From the NCBI GenBank assembly GCA_037576195.1, contig CM075102.1:18534745-18598744 (forward strand): 64,000 nucleotides of DNA, given 5' to 3'. The stretch's first letter is position 1. Each line of letters begins with the position of its first letter. The translations under genes were made by a program, and so were the position numbers. The notes beneath the pieces were generated by a model. The model saw nothing but the letters and a program-made list of their open reading frames with translations. It did not search any database and was not told the origin of the DNA. This document shows, in pieces, positions 44,701 to 57,694 of the stretch. The DNA comes from Phytoseiulus persimilis. Lineage: Eukaryota > Arthropoda > Arachnida > Mesostigmata > Phytoseiidae.

Positions 44701-47700
44701 TAATTTATTTGAGACTGCGCCGTGGATTTCAACTCCGATGGGTTTGTTGGCAAAAACTGCGTTCCGTGGCGAATCGTGAGCTGACGTCGGAGATGAGTTT
44801 GTGACTCTGCGGACTTCTCTCTAACGATTACATGTTTGAGCTCGTGATCGACTGTAGTTGGAGGTTTCCCCACCCAAGAGACTCCGAGAGCCTAGTCTTC
44901 CCCACTGTCTCGGACTATTTATCTATCTGTCTGTTCGTCTTCTCAACCGTCCGTCTGTTCTTCTGTCGGATCGTCCAAGTGTCTAAGCGAGAAAGATTTG
45001 TTCCGACTTGAGATTTGTGCCAATCCGTAGAGTCATCAACGTCAAGGGATGTTCGAGGAAGGAGCGAAATCTTAGCCCGAAGTGGCGGAAACTTACCGAG
45101 AACTCTTTAGCTGTCACAGAGCGAAAGCCGGCACCCGCAAAAGAAGAGTGTCATCCTCGCCCTCTCTCTCTTCCCCGCCGGGGAACAAACTAAGAGAGTT
45201 AAGTTCCAGTTTCGCGAACAAACGTGCGATTCGATGAGAATAGATCGCCCGGGAGATCCCAAAGGCCCGCTGTTGAGCCCGCGGTGCAGCGGCGTCTTTC
45301 CCTCTGCCTGGCTCCTTTGAAGACTCCTCTGCATTAACACAATGCCGTATGAAGCTTCAACAGCCCATTCGGCAGTCTGTTAGCTGCTATCGAAGCCCTT
45401 CCGATCCGGCGATGTGATCGCCCGCCCAGCCTCATGTCAGTGAAGATGCAGATGCGCGTTCCTAACCGGAGAGCAAGTGAGTGTAGCCACCCATTCAGTC
45501 AGCCTGCAATCTATTCAGCCCTGCCGCGCGACGATCCGCTCGGGAGAGGAATTTATCCCACTTAGCTGTCTATCCCGCTGTAGACCGCGCTGGGCGAAAA
45601 TAGCAACTTCGCCCGATGTAGACTAACTCGACGCCTTCGCTGCAACCCACAACCGTTCCCGGCTCAAGTCTGCTCCCTGTCTGCCCAGGTCAACTAAACC
45701 AGGGCAAACGACCGGAGGGGACCGGCACGGAGGCACCCAACAAGCTAATAAGCAAGATTTACGCTCGCTATTAGGCAGACACTCCAAAATCAGCATCAGA
45801 AACAACGCTTGGGAGTTCGCTCGTGACGTCAACGCTTCCGCGCGACGGGCAGCTGAAGCTATAGATAAATGTACAAAACGAAAACGGCGAGGTTTCAGAT
45901 TAGGGCGCGCACAGTGTAACCCGGGATTTTACAGATCAACTCCTCGAGATTTGGAGGGCGGCGTTTCGACCACGGCGACGTGTGCGCGAACTCGGGAACC
46001 GCTACATGCCGAGCTGGCTGATGAGCTGACACCGGATGTTGGAGAGAGGGATCATTTTTTGAAAATGTTGTACGTTTTCGCCTTGGGCCAAAGGTTGGCT
46101 GATGACTTCAGCGAGCCCCTGCGTGCCCCACGTGCCCACACACCCACTCTAGAAGCCGCCCCTCGCTCGCGTCGCACAAGGTATCGATGACGACCTAACG
46201 GTTCTCCCGCGGTTTCTCTTTTTCCCTCGATTCGCTCTGGAGGGTTAGTTGTGAACATTTTAGTTCAGTCCGGAGAAGCCTTCCGCGGCGTATCTCTCCT
46301 CTTGTGTTCAGGGTGTGCTATCGCTCAGCGCATGGCTCTCAAAGCCTGGACAGTGTCCACGGGAGCGGAGCTGATGTGTTCTGCGATAAAGAGAGAAAGA
46401 GAAAAAAAAGAAAATAAACGTCTGAAAGCGTTCAGAACATGACGTGTTTGACCGCGGCAGCGAGAAGCAACGCTCAACCGAGCTTCCCCGCTCCAAGCGT
46501 CGAAAATCCCGCGAGAAAGATTACTGAAAGTCCAGAGGGTTTTCTCCGTGTCGAGAAAGAGCAAAAAAGAGAGCGACGAATGGAAGGTCAGGATGCGGTC
46601 CTTTCTCGCCGTGGGAAACTCCAATCGAAAGTTGACATTGAGTCGTTGAATCAGATTCTACTCATATCGATACGAGCTCAGCGTTGCCCTGGCGGCCGAG
46701 TCGCCTCGAGGCGATCGCTCTCGGCCCGGACGGGATCTCGCCAATGGAAACGTTCACCGAGCTACGGCGTGTTCGACGACGATGACTGGAAGTTACGAAT
46801 GTGCGCTAGGGATCGAAAGAAACAATCGATCAATCAATCTGTAACGGGATTCGAAACAGCCAGTCAGCCGGTCCGCGATACTGCAGCTTTGAACACGTCA
46901 TCAATCATATGTCTGCGACGGCTGAATCGCTCCGACGCCCTATCCGAGCGGAGAGCGGCTCGGTTAGCGAGAGCTTTCTTGGGGAGTTTAGGTGCACCAC
47001 TTTTCGGCTTGATACAGGGATCACGCCCCGCCATCACACCCCTTCACGATCTTTCAACCTCTGAGACGGCGAGACCGGGCCCATCGGGCTTCTGTTCCAG
47101 CTCTTTTCCGTCGAATATGTGTTTCATCAGTGGAACTCCTTCTCAGTATTAGAGTGCGAACGAGCCACGAGGAAGCTTCGCCGCGATGATGCGAAAGCTC
47201 AGAAGCGTCACAGGGTTGCAACGAGTACCTCGGCAGAGTCGCAGATGCTGTATTAGGGTATCAATGAGAATGGCAAATCTATAACGAGCTCATATTTCGC
47301 TTTGATTCTGCCTTCCCCCCTCGTCCCGGTATTCGTTGTCATCTCACCCCGTCGCTCCCGCGTGTGCTACCTTCAGTTTCCTCTCGTCGTCAGCACGGTG
47401 CGCTCCATTCTTTCCCCCTCCCGAAACGGCAACGAGGAGGGGGACGAGGACACGGCAGACGAACTTGTTCGAATGCACGCCCTGGCGTCGTAAAAAATCA
47501 CCGAATACCGTTGAATGTGGACCGCGATAAGATAGGATGGGAGCAACGCGGCTCCGTGAAGTTCCGAGCGCTATCGATGCCAAGGAACTGCTCGAAGCGT
47601 CGGAGCAATTATTATCGATCTCGCCTCCCCCATACGGTTGCAGGATCCGTGCGAGCCCGAGCTATGAGAGACTGACGGGAATAGATCTCACATCGAGAGT

Positions 47701-50700
47701 CCCGCTCCAATAAGGAGGACAGACATCGAATGTCATGACAGAGACAAAAAAGCAGAGCGACAATGATCATCCTGGGGACAAATGATGTCGCCTGTGAGAG
47801 ACTCAAGAACGATTCCAGAGAGTAAACAGACGTCCCCGCAGAGCTCGTCGTGGAAATGATGTGCGGAAGACACCCACCACGTTGCATGAGCAGCTGCTGT
47901 TGTTTTTGCTGTTCTCGTTCACGAATCAGGCCGAATCGGCTGCTTGAACGGTTCCAGATGACATCCTATACTCCCCCGCTCTCGAAGAGCAGCTTTCGGC
48001 TTTCCATCGGCTCGTGATCGATCCCTCATAGCTAAAAGTGTGGAATGGTCAAATATCGGCTAAATAGTTCTCTCTCCTTTCCCCAACCTTCCGAATCTCC
48101 AGGCTCTGTGGTTCACCTTTCCTCGAGTCTTTCTGCGTCCTCCAGATCTGGACGAATCGTCTCGAGGTTTGAGTTCTCTGCTCCGCACGACCATCCCGGT
48201 CTGGGGTGTTCGGAGAAGGGTCAAGAAGATTCTTCGAAGTCGGTGGAACAATTGACATCTGCTTTCTGCTCGAAACCTCACAATTGACACCCCCGGTTCT
48301 GTGGAGATAGCGAGATACACGAGACCGAAGATAAGACGCTGGCCCGCTTGCCCGCTAGTCGGCCATCTTGGCAGTTAGCAACCCGGCAGGCAGGCAGGCA
48401 AGAAAAAGACATTGTCACGAGAATTCCTTTGTTAGCAGCGGATTATGTGGGTGTGTTCTTGGATGTGTTGTAGATGTGCAAGAGGGCCGAAAAGATATGG
48501 CGAACTGTAGGGTAAAATGAAAGCACGCTTAACGACAATCGAAATCACCTCATTTACGGGCTCCTACCCTGCGGGTCTTATCTCTCGGCGGCGGAGTAGC
48601 TGCTCAACCGGGTAGATCGCCGAGTTCACCGACTGTCTGGAATGTGCACTTGCTCCCGCTCAATGACCTCGTGGGATCGCTGTATCACAAGACGAATTTC
48701 TCAACATTGCTAACCAGCCGAAGCGCCCTCACAAACAACCGGAGTCCCCATGACGAGTAGATCCAACGAGCAGCCGAGTCGAGAGCCAGGTTGCTCCCGA
48801 ACTGACAAAGTGGCTCGTTGTCATGGGCGCTTGTCTTCAACGATGCGGAAGCCCCCTGCAGGAAGACTTTATTTCGTCGAGTAAATAGAGAGAAGCACAA
48901 TGCGAGCGAGCGGGGAGATCGGAGCTCAAACCGAAAAGATCCGAGAACGCTATGGGCGTTCAGATATGCGGGCGTTCGAATCAAATTGAGTTGACCAAAA
49001 AATGGCCAATACTAAACCAGAGACGGCGTTTGAACTGCTCAAGCAGAAACGAGCAGTCAGACTCCGCGGTTAAAATTCTCCAACTTGTTCTTGCGTGGCT
49101 GATGCAGCAAGCGGAGTCAGTCACGCTCCGTGCGCCTGCGAGGAATCCTTGAAGAAAGGACACTGACATCCGGACAGGGAGAGAGAACTGCAATGCGAGG
49201 CGTATTTGCGACCGCCGCAGAGCTAAATGCCAGACCCACTATTGTGCTCGAGTCGTAGGATTTTCGACAGCAGGACAGCCGGCAGGCTCGGATCGAGCTC
49301 GACCGGGCCTATCTGCTGTGCAGGTTCATTTGTCCACCTCAAGATCATCTTTTCGATCGAGGAGTCGGAGCGGATTCGCTCAAGGAATGCCAGTCGAAAG
49401 CTCGAGAGATTTTGAGGTGGAGTCCAGATCTCTGACTCGATCGAGGAAGAGCTCCGTGCAATCAATTATTGCTCGTACGATACAGAGTTGGTTCCCTACG
49501 AGCTCGTTTGGGGCCACTTCCCTGTCGCGTCCCATCCGTTGATTGCCTGAATGCGATCATAATAAACGCGGGGTAAGGCTCATGTTGTTGTAGGGGTGGA
49601 TTTGTTTCGGATTTGCGGTGCTCCTCGATTTGATGGCGTGCTGCCGAGTGTGAGTGCGCGGGCTGTATATCCGCAGTGTGTCTGCTCGGTGTGTGTGTGT
49701 GTGTGGGTGCGTGCAGAACACTCTCGTTCATCAAGTCATTTATTGATAATGGACCAGATGGCCATGGGATTTTGTTGTCTGGTCGATCGTGGCATGGCAA
49801 GCTGCTGCTGCGACCAACCACGCCTCGGATCAGGGGATCACAGCCTCGAGTCTCACCTCGACGACACCGTCTACCAAACAGCTTCCACCTCTGTAACTCC
49901 TTCGACGGTTTCCTCTGCTCCCTTTTCCGACTTATCCTCCCTCTATCCCGATCGTCACAAAGAGCAACAACGCCCATCGATTCGAAGAACATCGACGAGC
50001 CTCCGCCTATCTTGACTTCAGGTGGTTCACAGCGAGATTTCCCGGCGGAAGAGAACGGCGAATTCGGACTTGTCAAACGGAACGAAAACTTGGAATTGCC
50101 CGGGCATTCATCGCCCTCAGATCCTTTTCACAACGAGCGTGTTCGAGTCGGTTGTTCACGAGCTAGAGCCGCGGTATTTCAAAGGCCCAACAGCTGCTGC
50201 AGAAGATTTAGTCGAGTTGGCGGCGGCGTTGGCAATTTACAACAACAACGCATCGGAACAAACACCGAAGAGAGTATAAAGCGTGAGGAGACTAAAGAGC
50301 AAGTGAGTTATATGCACCAAGATCTCACTGTCGAGCCTCGGATCCTGAGACCAGGTCGGCTGCTTGATGGACGCCAGCCAGCGCGGCTGATGACTGAAGC
50401 ACCAGGTGTTTCATCCATTAACTCGAAGGCATTTGTCCTCCGTCAACTACTGCCACGCGAGCAAGTTGCTCGCTTTATTTCATCCTCTCTCTCCGTTCCC
50501 CTTGCCACCATCCCTTCGAGTTGCTCACTTGACACCCGTTCTTGCCCCCGTCAGCGGAGGACTCTAATGGCGGGGTGTGCGCGTCGCGCGAGCTCATGAC
50601 GTCGAACGTGATTCATGAACCGACAGACACGGCAACGCATCCGAGGTCGGCTCCAGGAGCTTTATGAGCGCACGAGAGCTCTGTCCGAGTCCCGACCCTG

Positions 50701-53370
50701 ATTCCAACCGGAAACGAAGAGCCCCGTATGGAACATTTCTCGGGTCTTCTCTAGATATCCAACGGATCACGATCCGTTCGAAATGCCCCTCTGGATCAAT
50801 GGTTTTCGTTCTCCTCCCTCCACCCCGATCCGACTGAGAGAGCTCAACAAGGCGCTAGCACTCCAGGCGTTGGTTGAGAACAAGATCGTAAACGCTACTG
50901 GTGATCGCGGAGCTGCTGCTGGGGCTGTTGACGACGCACAGACAGAGTTGACGTTGAGAATACATACATAACATTAACAATAACACAACATAAGTATTCA
51001 TCGGCACGTCCTCCGTTAGACACTCTTTTATGACCGGCTATAACTCCCCATTAGGGCGAACGCAGTCGGGAAGGATCGGAGCGGATCACATCAGCAGCCC
51101 CGTGCAACATTCGATTCGACTCAATTCTCCCGACGATCGCCCATTCGTTCTCGCACTAGTTGGCTCTCCCGTTTTTGTTTGTTTGGATACTGCCACCACC
51201 ATTGCTCCTCTGACTACTGAGCTCCCACAAAAAAGCGCTGATATCCGATCGAGTTCGATACGAACAAAGTTCTAGCGGTGGAAGGATGCGCGGTCACCGT
51301 TCTGGGAATGTAATTGACGCCTCCCACGCACTGCACCGTTACAATCTCACTCGATCAACAAGTTCGCACCTCGAGTCGCAGAGCACATGCTTTCAGTGGC
51401 GTAGCCAGGATTTCCCCTGGGGGGGGGGGGAGAATTTTTTTCCCGTCCGGCCGCCTTCCACGCATTCTGTACCACCCCGAAGAGACCCCCTCCCCCCTTC
51501 ATCTCTCAAACTGATCCACAAAATCTATCTGTCTCTGTTTTCGGCTGAACCTCTCAGCCAGCCCTCAGGAGTGTCCCGGATTCACCTTTCGGTATTGCTT
51601 CAGTAACACTCCCTATCGCCTCGCAAATCCCATTGCGGGCGGTGGGCTTGGGTCTTAAGATGGTTCAGATTTAATTCTGATATAAATTAAATCCTCTTTT
51701 TACCACATAAGAAATTTGCTGTGAAAATCTATCTGTCTATGGACTCCATTGAGAACGCTAGGACCGCCTTGTCGACAACAATGATAGAGCAACGTACATA
51801 ATAAAGCTCAGAAGCGAGGCGTCGAGGTTTCCCCCATGTGATTTAGGATCGATGGTCTTATTTGATCGCCTCCACAACAGTATACTATACATTGATCGGT
51901 TTTGAATGGCTACAGATCCGGAATTTGTTTCGAAAACTCGCCTGAGATACTATGAGCTCGAAAGTTCGGAAGGGGGGAGAGGGGGGGGGGGAGCCTAAAG
52001 CCTGCTCAGCCCCCTTGGCTATGCCAATGCGCGATTTTCTCAGGATTCACTCCGAGAATAACCCAGTCGGAACTCCGGTCTCTTGAGGTGCACATTCACG
52101 CCTTGTTTACGACTTCAGAAGCACATTCGGAAAGGCAGAATGAGATGAACGATTCAATACGCAGATGTAATCGGGACGTTCGAAACGAGAAACGGTCGGG
52201 AGATGAAATAAAGCGCTGCGTGGTCAGGAGCGGCAGTCGCAGCCTTCGAGCGCAGCTGACCGGGCGGCTGGCCGGCTCCGGACTGGGATGATGTCTCCTG
52301 GGAGTCTTGATTGAATGTTTACCTTTTTCTCCAAAGCTCACTGTGGTTGAGAAACGAGTCTTCAACGTCCGAACCAAGGAAGCCTCCATTTTGTCTCCAT
52401 GGCTGCATTCTCTTGAATCCTTACTTCGTTCATCGCCCATGCACTCCGAAGACTGCTTCCTCGTTTATTAAGAAAAGGAGGACGAAACATGCTCTGCGGT
52501 GCCTGTTCATCAGGCCCGCGAAGCCGCCGCTCATCGACTTCTCGATGTTTTCCCGGTTTCTGTCAAACTGTTCTTCTTACTCTGGGCATGGGGGCAGATG
52601 CCAATGTGCAGAAACACGCGGTTCTAAGTTCTTATTTAAAAATTGATCATTTCGCCGTGTTAACCCTGAGCAAAACGCGCCCGCATCCGACGGCGCAGGA
52701 GCACATCTGCGAGGCGCTCCGTCCCAAGACGTCGATCCCTCAGCTGTACGTTTTAGGGTGCAAATTTCCGCTGCTGTCAACAGAATCACCCGGGCACTTA
52801 GCTCCTAATTAAGAGGCAGCGCGTCGGTCACCGAGTACGTCAATGTCGCTCGCTCGCCCGTTTTGTCGGACAGACAGTCAGTCGGCCGATGGAACCGTCA
52901 GTCGGCCGGAGAGCTTGATACAATCGTAAACGCGGATCGCATCGGACCGGATCAAACGTGTTTTTTTTTGGCTCTCCAGTCACCAGTGGTCACCAGGCTG
53001 AGAGGATCCGCTGAGCCGGCCTCATCCATTAACGATTGCAAGACACTGTGACAAATCGGGCCAGTTCAACGCCAGGCATCGAGTATGTGCTGCCGATCTC
53101 GATTTTCCACAGGCGACGGAACAGGGAGATTCGATCACTCCGAGCTCCAATCGAAGAGTCATTTGGAATTCTGTTGAACCGAATATTATCGATCGCACCA
53201 CATGAAAACTCACCAGACGGCATCGTAGAGTCCGGCTGATTTTGAGCACCAGTCATGATAGATTGTTCGCTTTCGTGTCTCGCGAGTTGCGGTTGCTGAT
53301 AGTAATGACTATCCTGAGGGGTCCGTTGTCCTGAGCTGACGGGAGAAGACAAGAGTACACTGCTTCCCAT
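38677..53370 (-). CDS. LMO: LMO-B: second LIM-domain-only cofactor, four coding exons, convergent with LMO-A
   Basis: Paralogue of LMO-A on the opposite strand, with the same inferred nuclear scaffold role. Coding exons in transcript order are 53370-53214, 41965-41575, 39013-38888 and 38767-38677. They total 765 nt (254 aa plus stop) with all phases consistent. Residues 1-52 are a Ser/Gln/Pro-rich leader, followed by a basic Pro/Ser linker. LIM1 ligands are C127, C130, H148, C151 / C154, C157, C177, D180. LIM2 ligands are C191, C194, H213, C216 / C219, C222, C241, D244. The protein ends ten residues after the last ligand, so it has no long tail, unlike LMO-A. The exon beginning at 41965 has no Met before LIM1, so an upstream exon is required. 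The exon at 53.2-53.4 kb fits by phase and composition. Confidence 0.9.
38888..39013 (-). CDS. LMO: LMO-B coding exon 3 (first half of LIM2)
   Basis: Acceptor TTTCTCCCGCAG, donor GTTCGT. It encodes [13 protein letters not shown] through CNHR. It is 126 nt long, identical in length and phase to LMO-A exon 4. Confidence 0.95.
41575..41965 (-). CDS. LMO: LMO-B coding exon 2 (linker and complete LIM1)
   Basis: Acceptor CTTCTCTTGCAG, donor GTCAGT. It encodes a basic, Pro/Ser-rich linker and then the whole of LIM1, from [14 protein letters not shown] to ILCRRDYLR. The intron that splits LIM1 in LMO-A is missing. Confidence 0.95.
41966..53213 (-). other. LMO-B intron 1 (11.2 kb)
   Basis: Inferred from phase. 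Contains the terminal-inverted-repeat element and a GT microsatellite near 49690. Several long but unsupported + strand frames also occur here (46439-47152, 49676-50599). Large first introns of developmental regulators often hold enhancers. Confidence 0.6.
51394..52029. mobile_element. Non-autonomous DNA transposon-like element with imperfect terminal inverted repeats
   Basis: Left end CAGTGGCGTAGCCAGG and right end CCTTGGCTATGCCAATG are inverted copies with a few mismatches. Both ends are flanked inside by G/C-rich runs (12 G at the left, 10 G near the right). The interior, about 600 bp, has no long ORF. Ends of the CAGTGGCGTAGCCA kind are common on cut-and-paste elements of invertebrates. 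I see no clear target-site duplication, so it is probably old. It sits in intron 1 of LMO-B. Confidence 0.55.
53214..53370 (-). CDS. LMO: LMO-B coding exon 1 (N-terminal leader)
   Basis: Starts at ATG 53370 (a CTCAG acceptor-like site 5 nt upstream suggests a separate 5' UTR exon). It encodes 52 residues rich in Ser, Gln and Pro and ends in phase 1 at GTGAGT. The next exon needs exactly one base to make Asp before CDRRED. The 11.2-kb intron is inference from phase. Confidence 0.72.
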
Positions 53371-53639
53371 TTCTTCTGAGATCACAAATGCTCCGACTAC
53401 CGGCCGAAGGGACGTCAGGTTCCACTGGGATTCCCCGAGAGGTATACCAAAACAAGGCCGAAGGGCTCAATGAGGCGGAAAGGAGTCAGAGATTCGTTGC
53501 ACGTGCTTGCTCGAGGATTGATCAGAGAGGCGCTGTGTCCCGCTCGAGAGCTAAGCACCGTCTGAACACTTTCTGAAGAGAGCCAAAGGCCCGCCCTGCA
53601 CTCCTGGGCCGGAGGCAGCAGCGGTAGCCGCCGAGAGTT

Positions 53640-53649
53640 GCGCATGCGC
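53640..53649. promoter_or_regulatory. NRF1-type palindrome upstream of LMO-B
   Basis: GCGCATGCGC, a perfect 10-bp palindrome about 270 nt before the LMO-B start codon. It mirrors the site before LMO-A. Confidence 0.5.
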
Positions 53650-56101
53650 GGTGGCTTATCCGACCAGCCGTCATCGGTTCTCTTATTTGGTGGTGAATAT
53701 TTTTTTATCACTTCTGCGTGCTTGTTGCAGCTAATCGACAGTCCCGTTAGAGTTTGTAGTTCCTCTGGCGATTTCAGTCACGCAACTTCAACAAGGCCTC
53801 CGGTTCGTTCGCTTTTCGAAACCGCTTTTTCTCGGAGCACGGAACGACGTCAGATCAAGAAAGAACCGTCGTGTTTCGCGAATCCGACTGATATGGAACG
53901 TGCCGCTTCCAGGAACTTATCCTGAAACAGATTGAAACAGAGGCTGCGCTCGGAGAGAGAACCTGCTGACATTCTCTGAGGAGCGCACCGCGCAATCGGT
54001 CGTTATCTATTCATCAAACGCGTCCATGGGTCTTCCTGCAACATGCCTGGAAACACCCCAGTTCCGGACGTCGCACTACGATTCACGATATCCAGAGGCT
54101 TGACTCCAATCACAGCAGCCGGAGTACACATTATTGCTGCATTAAGACAGATGAACAGATCGAATGAATACCGATGGAAGTTTGGTCCGTTCGCTAGAAC
54201 ATACTCTGAGGAACTCCTGAGCGATAAGCTCGCTCCTCAGTTTGTTGAGAACTCGATGCTTGACGGGTGATTATCACCTGTGCAATCGGACTAGAGCAGC
54301 TGCCGCATGGATTTCCACGGCCAGCGCGGGAGTTTCCTCGAACAGCTTCCACTGCAACCTTTCAACGTCCGGTGCGAACGTTCAACGAAATGAATGCTGC
54401 GGCAAGATGAATCTTCTCGCAGCGGTTAGGGCTCGGCCCCCGGAGAAGCAGTGGAAGTTCAAGTCAGCGTATCTCGAAGTTTGTGTCGCCGCTTCTGTCC
54501 CTTTCTCCTTCTATTCCTTCCGAGACCCCTTCCAGGCCCCTAGATTCATAGCGGGGGGTTCGTTGATGCTGGCGTTGACTCCATCTCGGCCGGTTAGCGC
54601 TGTGTCTTGCGCCATTCCTCCACGCTTTTGAAAGACTCATGTGTTGATGTCACAAACGCATTCTTCTCATTCATTCGGTTTTCCTTTCATTCGCTGATTC
54701 CGTCTGGATGCCTTTTGTTGAGTCGGCTGTTTGTAGCTCGGGAAACACGGAAACGGGAGCTTTCGCGACACGCTCCAGAGGATCCGTTGCATAGGTGCGA
54801 TCTCCGTGAAGATAACCGCCTCAGACTCGAAACTCCTCCGGCTCAGCAAGCTCTCGTCGACGTGTTTTCTGCCGCCTCTCACTCCGAAATATCTGATTCG
54901 TTCGCCGACATTCGGCGTCGGGACGGGAGAGATTTCCGGCCGACGCTGAGATGTTTGGGGAAAACAATTCTGGGTGAAAAAAGGAACCCGAGTTGATCGA
55001 AGCATCCGGTGTAACTTGAGAACGGCCCGAGGAACACTTTCGGAATAGTTATTCGCGGATGGGACTGCACTCAACGAAGCGACCCCGTGAAAAACGATAC
55101 GATAATTCCAGCATTGAGGTGTTGGGTGACATCGGTGACGAGCACTCGTGGAGCCAGCCCGTCGTACATCATCCAGCGAACATTGTCTGATACATTAGTG
55201 TCCCTGGAGCTGACCAACCGTCAGGAAATACCTCGCGGTATCGAATATGACCAAGAACGTGTATGAAACGAGCCCGTCGTATTTAGCTAGCAGGCGTGAC
55301 ATGGCGTGACGGGCACTTGTTAGTCGAACGACGATCATTGTTCGCTGTATCGAGTAGTAGGCGAGCCCGATCGCAGAAAGCCTTTTCACTGCCTGCGGCG
55401 ACCCGAGGTGGAGTCACATCCCATTCTACGCCAAACGGGAGATTTTGGATCATCAGACACATCATCGTCACAGAAGCTCACGAAGAACATCGACTGCACC
55501 ATATTCGCTGAAATGCTGCGTTTCGGATTCCTCCATTCTCAGACGAAACGAGGATGGCAGCTCTGACGGTCCGTATAGTAGACTCAGCCTACTATTCTCA
55601 TGTCTGGGGAATGGGCACAAATGCTTCTACAGGCGCCTGATGAGAGATGACAAAATCTCCGTTTGGGGCACGACAGAAATACGGGAATCTCATTCGTCTC
55701 AGAGCATATCACTCGTCTCGGCAATTTGGATGTCTTCGAACTCGTAGCTTCAGCAGTTCATAGTAGGTGGTCCTTAGGAAGCATCCGAAGCTTTTCCTTC
55801 CATGTCCCAGCTCTATTGTGAGCATGATGAACAACATGATGTTGTTGTTGTTGTGCATGCTTCGAAATGCACGAGAGAAATTCCGAAATGCGGAAGGATC
55901 TCGAAGTTCAACTTGCCCCCGGAGTCCCCAGCTTGAGCGGGTCGACGATTTCCCGAAGAAGACATGCGGGCTTTCGACCAAAAAAAAATACATTTCTTTA
56001 ATGACTGCCTCTTCCTCAAAAATTTATAAGAAACCTGTTCATACCACTGTCGAATCACCTGGTCGTTGTATCGGAGTCTTCGCAGCAACCACGTACGCCC
56101 T
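53650..56101. other. Upstream region of LMO-B, no supported gene
   Basis: Scattered short frames only (for example an ATG-initiated 75-codon + frame at 54043). Likely promoter and intergenic DNA. Confidence 0.4.
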
Positions 56102-56107
56102 TTATTC
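56102..56107 (-). terminator. Candidate polyA signal after the 56.2-kb exon
   Basis: AATAAA on the - strand 122 nt after the stop at 56229. Confidence 0.3.
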
Positions 56108-56228
56108 AGAGCGCCACATCCTCATCCTGCGACTTCACAAGGAGCGTGCCATGGTTCCGCCGCCCCAAGAAGGAGTAGACACGACATTGATATGGGACGG
56201 GAAAGCGGGAGAGAATGACTGAAGTGGG

Positions 56229-56498
56229 TCAAGTTAGAACGTTACAGGAAACACCGCTTCTGCTAAGATTATTACCGGCACTGCGGCTCTCCCCTTTCTC
56301 GGATGCAGCAGATGGCCGTTTCAATGTTGATGTAACAGCACACAAATGAGATACTTGGTCGGAATCAATGTCTTCCGAACTGTCTCGATAGTTTCGCGCA
56401 AAGTTCCTCGAGATCGCGTCTACGATCATCTTAGCCACGCGGGAGGAGAGCTCGAGTCCGAACCATGAATCAGTGGGGGATGCTGTATATGCATTGCC
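56229..56498 (-). CDS. Possible terminal exon of an unrecognised gene
   Basis: An acceptor-like TTCAACTAG opens a 90-codon frame ending in TGA at 56229. It includes DSWFGLELSSRVAKMIVDAI and NFARNYRDSSEDIDSD, then a Ser-rich tail. AATAAA on the - strand at 56102-56107 follows 122 nt later. A strong GTAAGT donor on the same strand at 57613 could mark an upstream exon, but I could not chain the phases. Not recognised. Confidence 0.35.
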   Translation of the reverse strand, partial: GNAYTASPTDSWFGLELSSRVAKMIVDAISRNFARNYRDSSEDIDSDQVSHLCAVTSTLKRPSAASEKGESRSAGNNLSRSGVSCNVLT

Positions 56499-57613
56499 CT
56501 AGTTGAACATGTGAGAGAGTAGGTATGAGCTTGAGTTATTATCATTCTCAGGTCCTCCGAATTCTTCCCGTTGACACCAATCAAATCGGCCATCAGGTGT
56601 GTCGCGGGTATCACTCTCCTAAAGGCTGTGGACGGATTGGTGGAAGAGCAGGCGGGCGGGAAAGCCAAAGCCACAAGCAGTTCGATGTTCACCGTGAAAG
56701 AAGAAGAGAAAGTTTCAGGGAGGCTGTAATCGTGGTGGTGCGATGGAGGGAACGACCAAGCGTTAGCTTTTCCCTCGCAAGAGCTCTACCTCGCAGCATA
56801 ACTGCATAATTCACCTCTCCGATGGATGAACAGTTTCTCGCAGTTGAGAAACGCTGTCCCACGTGTCGCTAGATCATACAATTCAACATGTCGTGTGAAC
56901 CCGACGGTAGTGTCATTTGAACCATCTTCGTTGACCTCTCCGGTTTTCCTCGGTGTCCAAACGTTCTAAATCCAATCCAATTCTGGAAATCTGAAATAGT
57001 TTGATCGCCTCCGGTATGGAGCCAAGCTTCCGCTCGACCTCGGATCATGATTCATGAACACGAAAGGGATGTTTGTTGCTGAGCCTTTCCTGCACGCCCC
57101 GCCCCTCCTCCTGGCTCGAATGTATGAGCTCCGTTCACGCTTTTGTTAGCTCTCGAAGTGCTCGGAAGAGGAATTTCGCATTGCCATCGTCTGTAGTCAG
57201 CGATACACTCTTTCGAGAAAGAGGTAAAGAACCGCAATCGCAAGAGACAGAAAGGCGATGTGGCGTTTCAGGGACATCACAGAGCCTTCATCCGCACGTG
57301 AGAGGGATGAAACCTCATCTTCGAGTACACTTCTTATCGGATAAACGGAGATGTGGGCGGGGTGAGAACACCACAGAGCGCACGCGACGCCGGAAGGAGA
57401 TAGACGGCTTGCCCGCCAACGAGTCAGTCGAGTATGGATTCGGGAGGGCGAGGCCTGCTAATGGATTTCAAATCTCGCTCTGTCTGCTCAGTTTATATGC
57501 GCGGTCGATGTGCTCGTATCTGCGTATGCGATTGATGCATGAATAATGGAAGACCTCACGCATCATCGCTTTGATTATTTCAAAATATTGAGGTGGTGCG
57601 AGACGAAACTTAC

Positions 57614-57694
57614 CATGGCTTCCTTCAACAGAACACTCCGACAAGAGGGTGAACACCGGTTCATATAGAGTAGGCCGAAGACTCTTATTCTCAG
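57614..57694 (-). CDS. Donor-bounded open stretch, possible internal exon
   Basis: Ends at CCATG|GTAAGTTT, one of the best donor matches in the right flank. In the frame ending in phase 1 it reads RPTLYEPVFTLLSECSVEGS. The 5' boundary is approximate, set by an upstream TAA. Product unknown. Confidence 0.25.

Noticed and set aside
46439-47152. 237-codon ATG-initiated + strand frame in LMO-B intron 1
   Set aside because: Composition resembles translated GC-balanced noncoding DNA (Arg/Ser rich), with no domain or splice support. It remains a weak possibility.
49676-50599. 307-codon + strand frame, with two other + frames and a - frame open in the same stretch
   Set aside because: Simultaneous openness of several frames points to local composition. 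A GTGAGT donor near 50303 and an acceptor at 50021 keep a coding exon possible, but I could not choose a frame.
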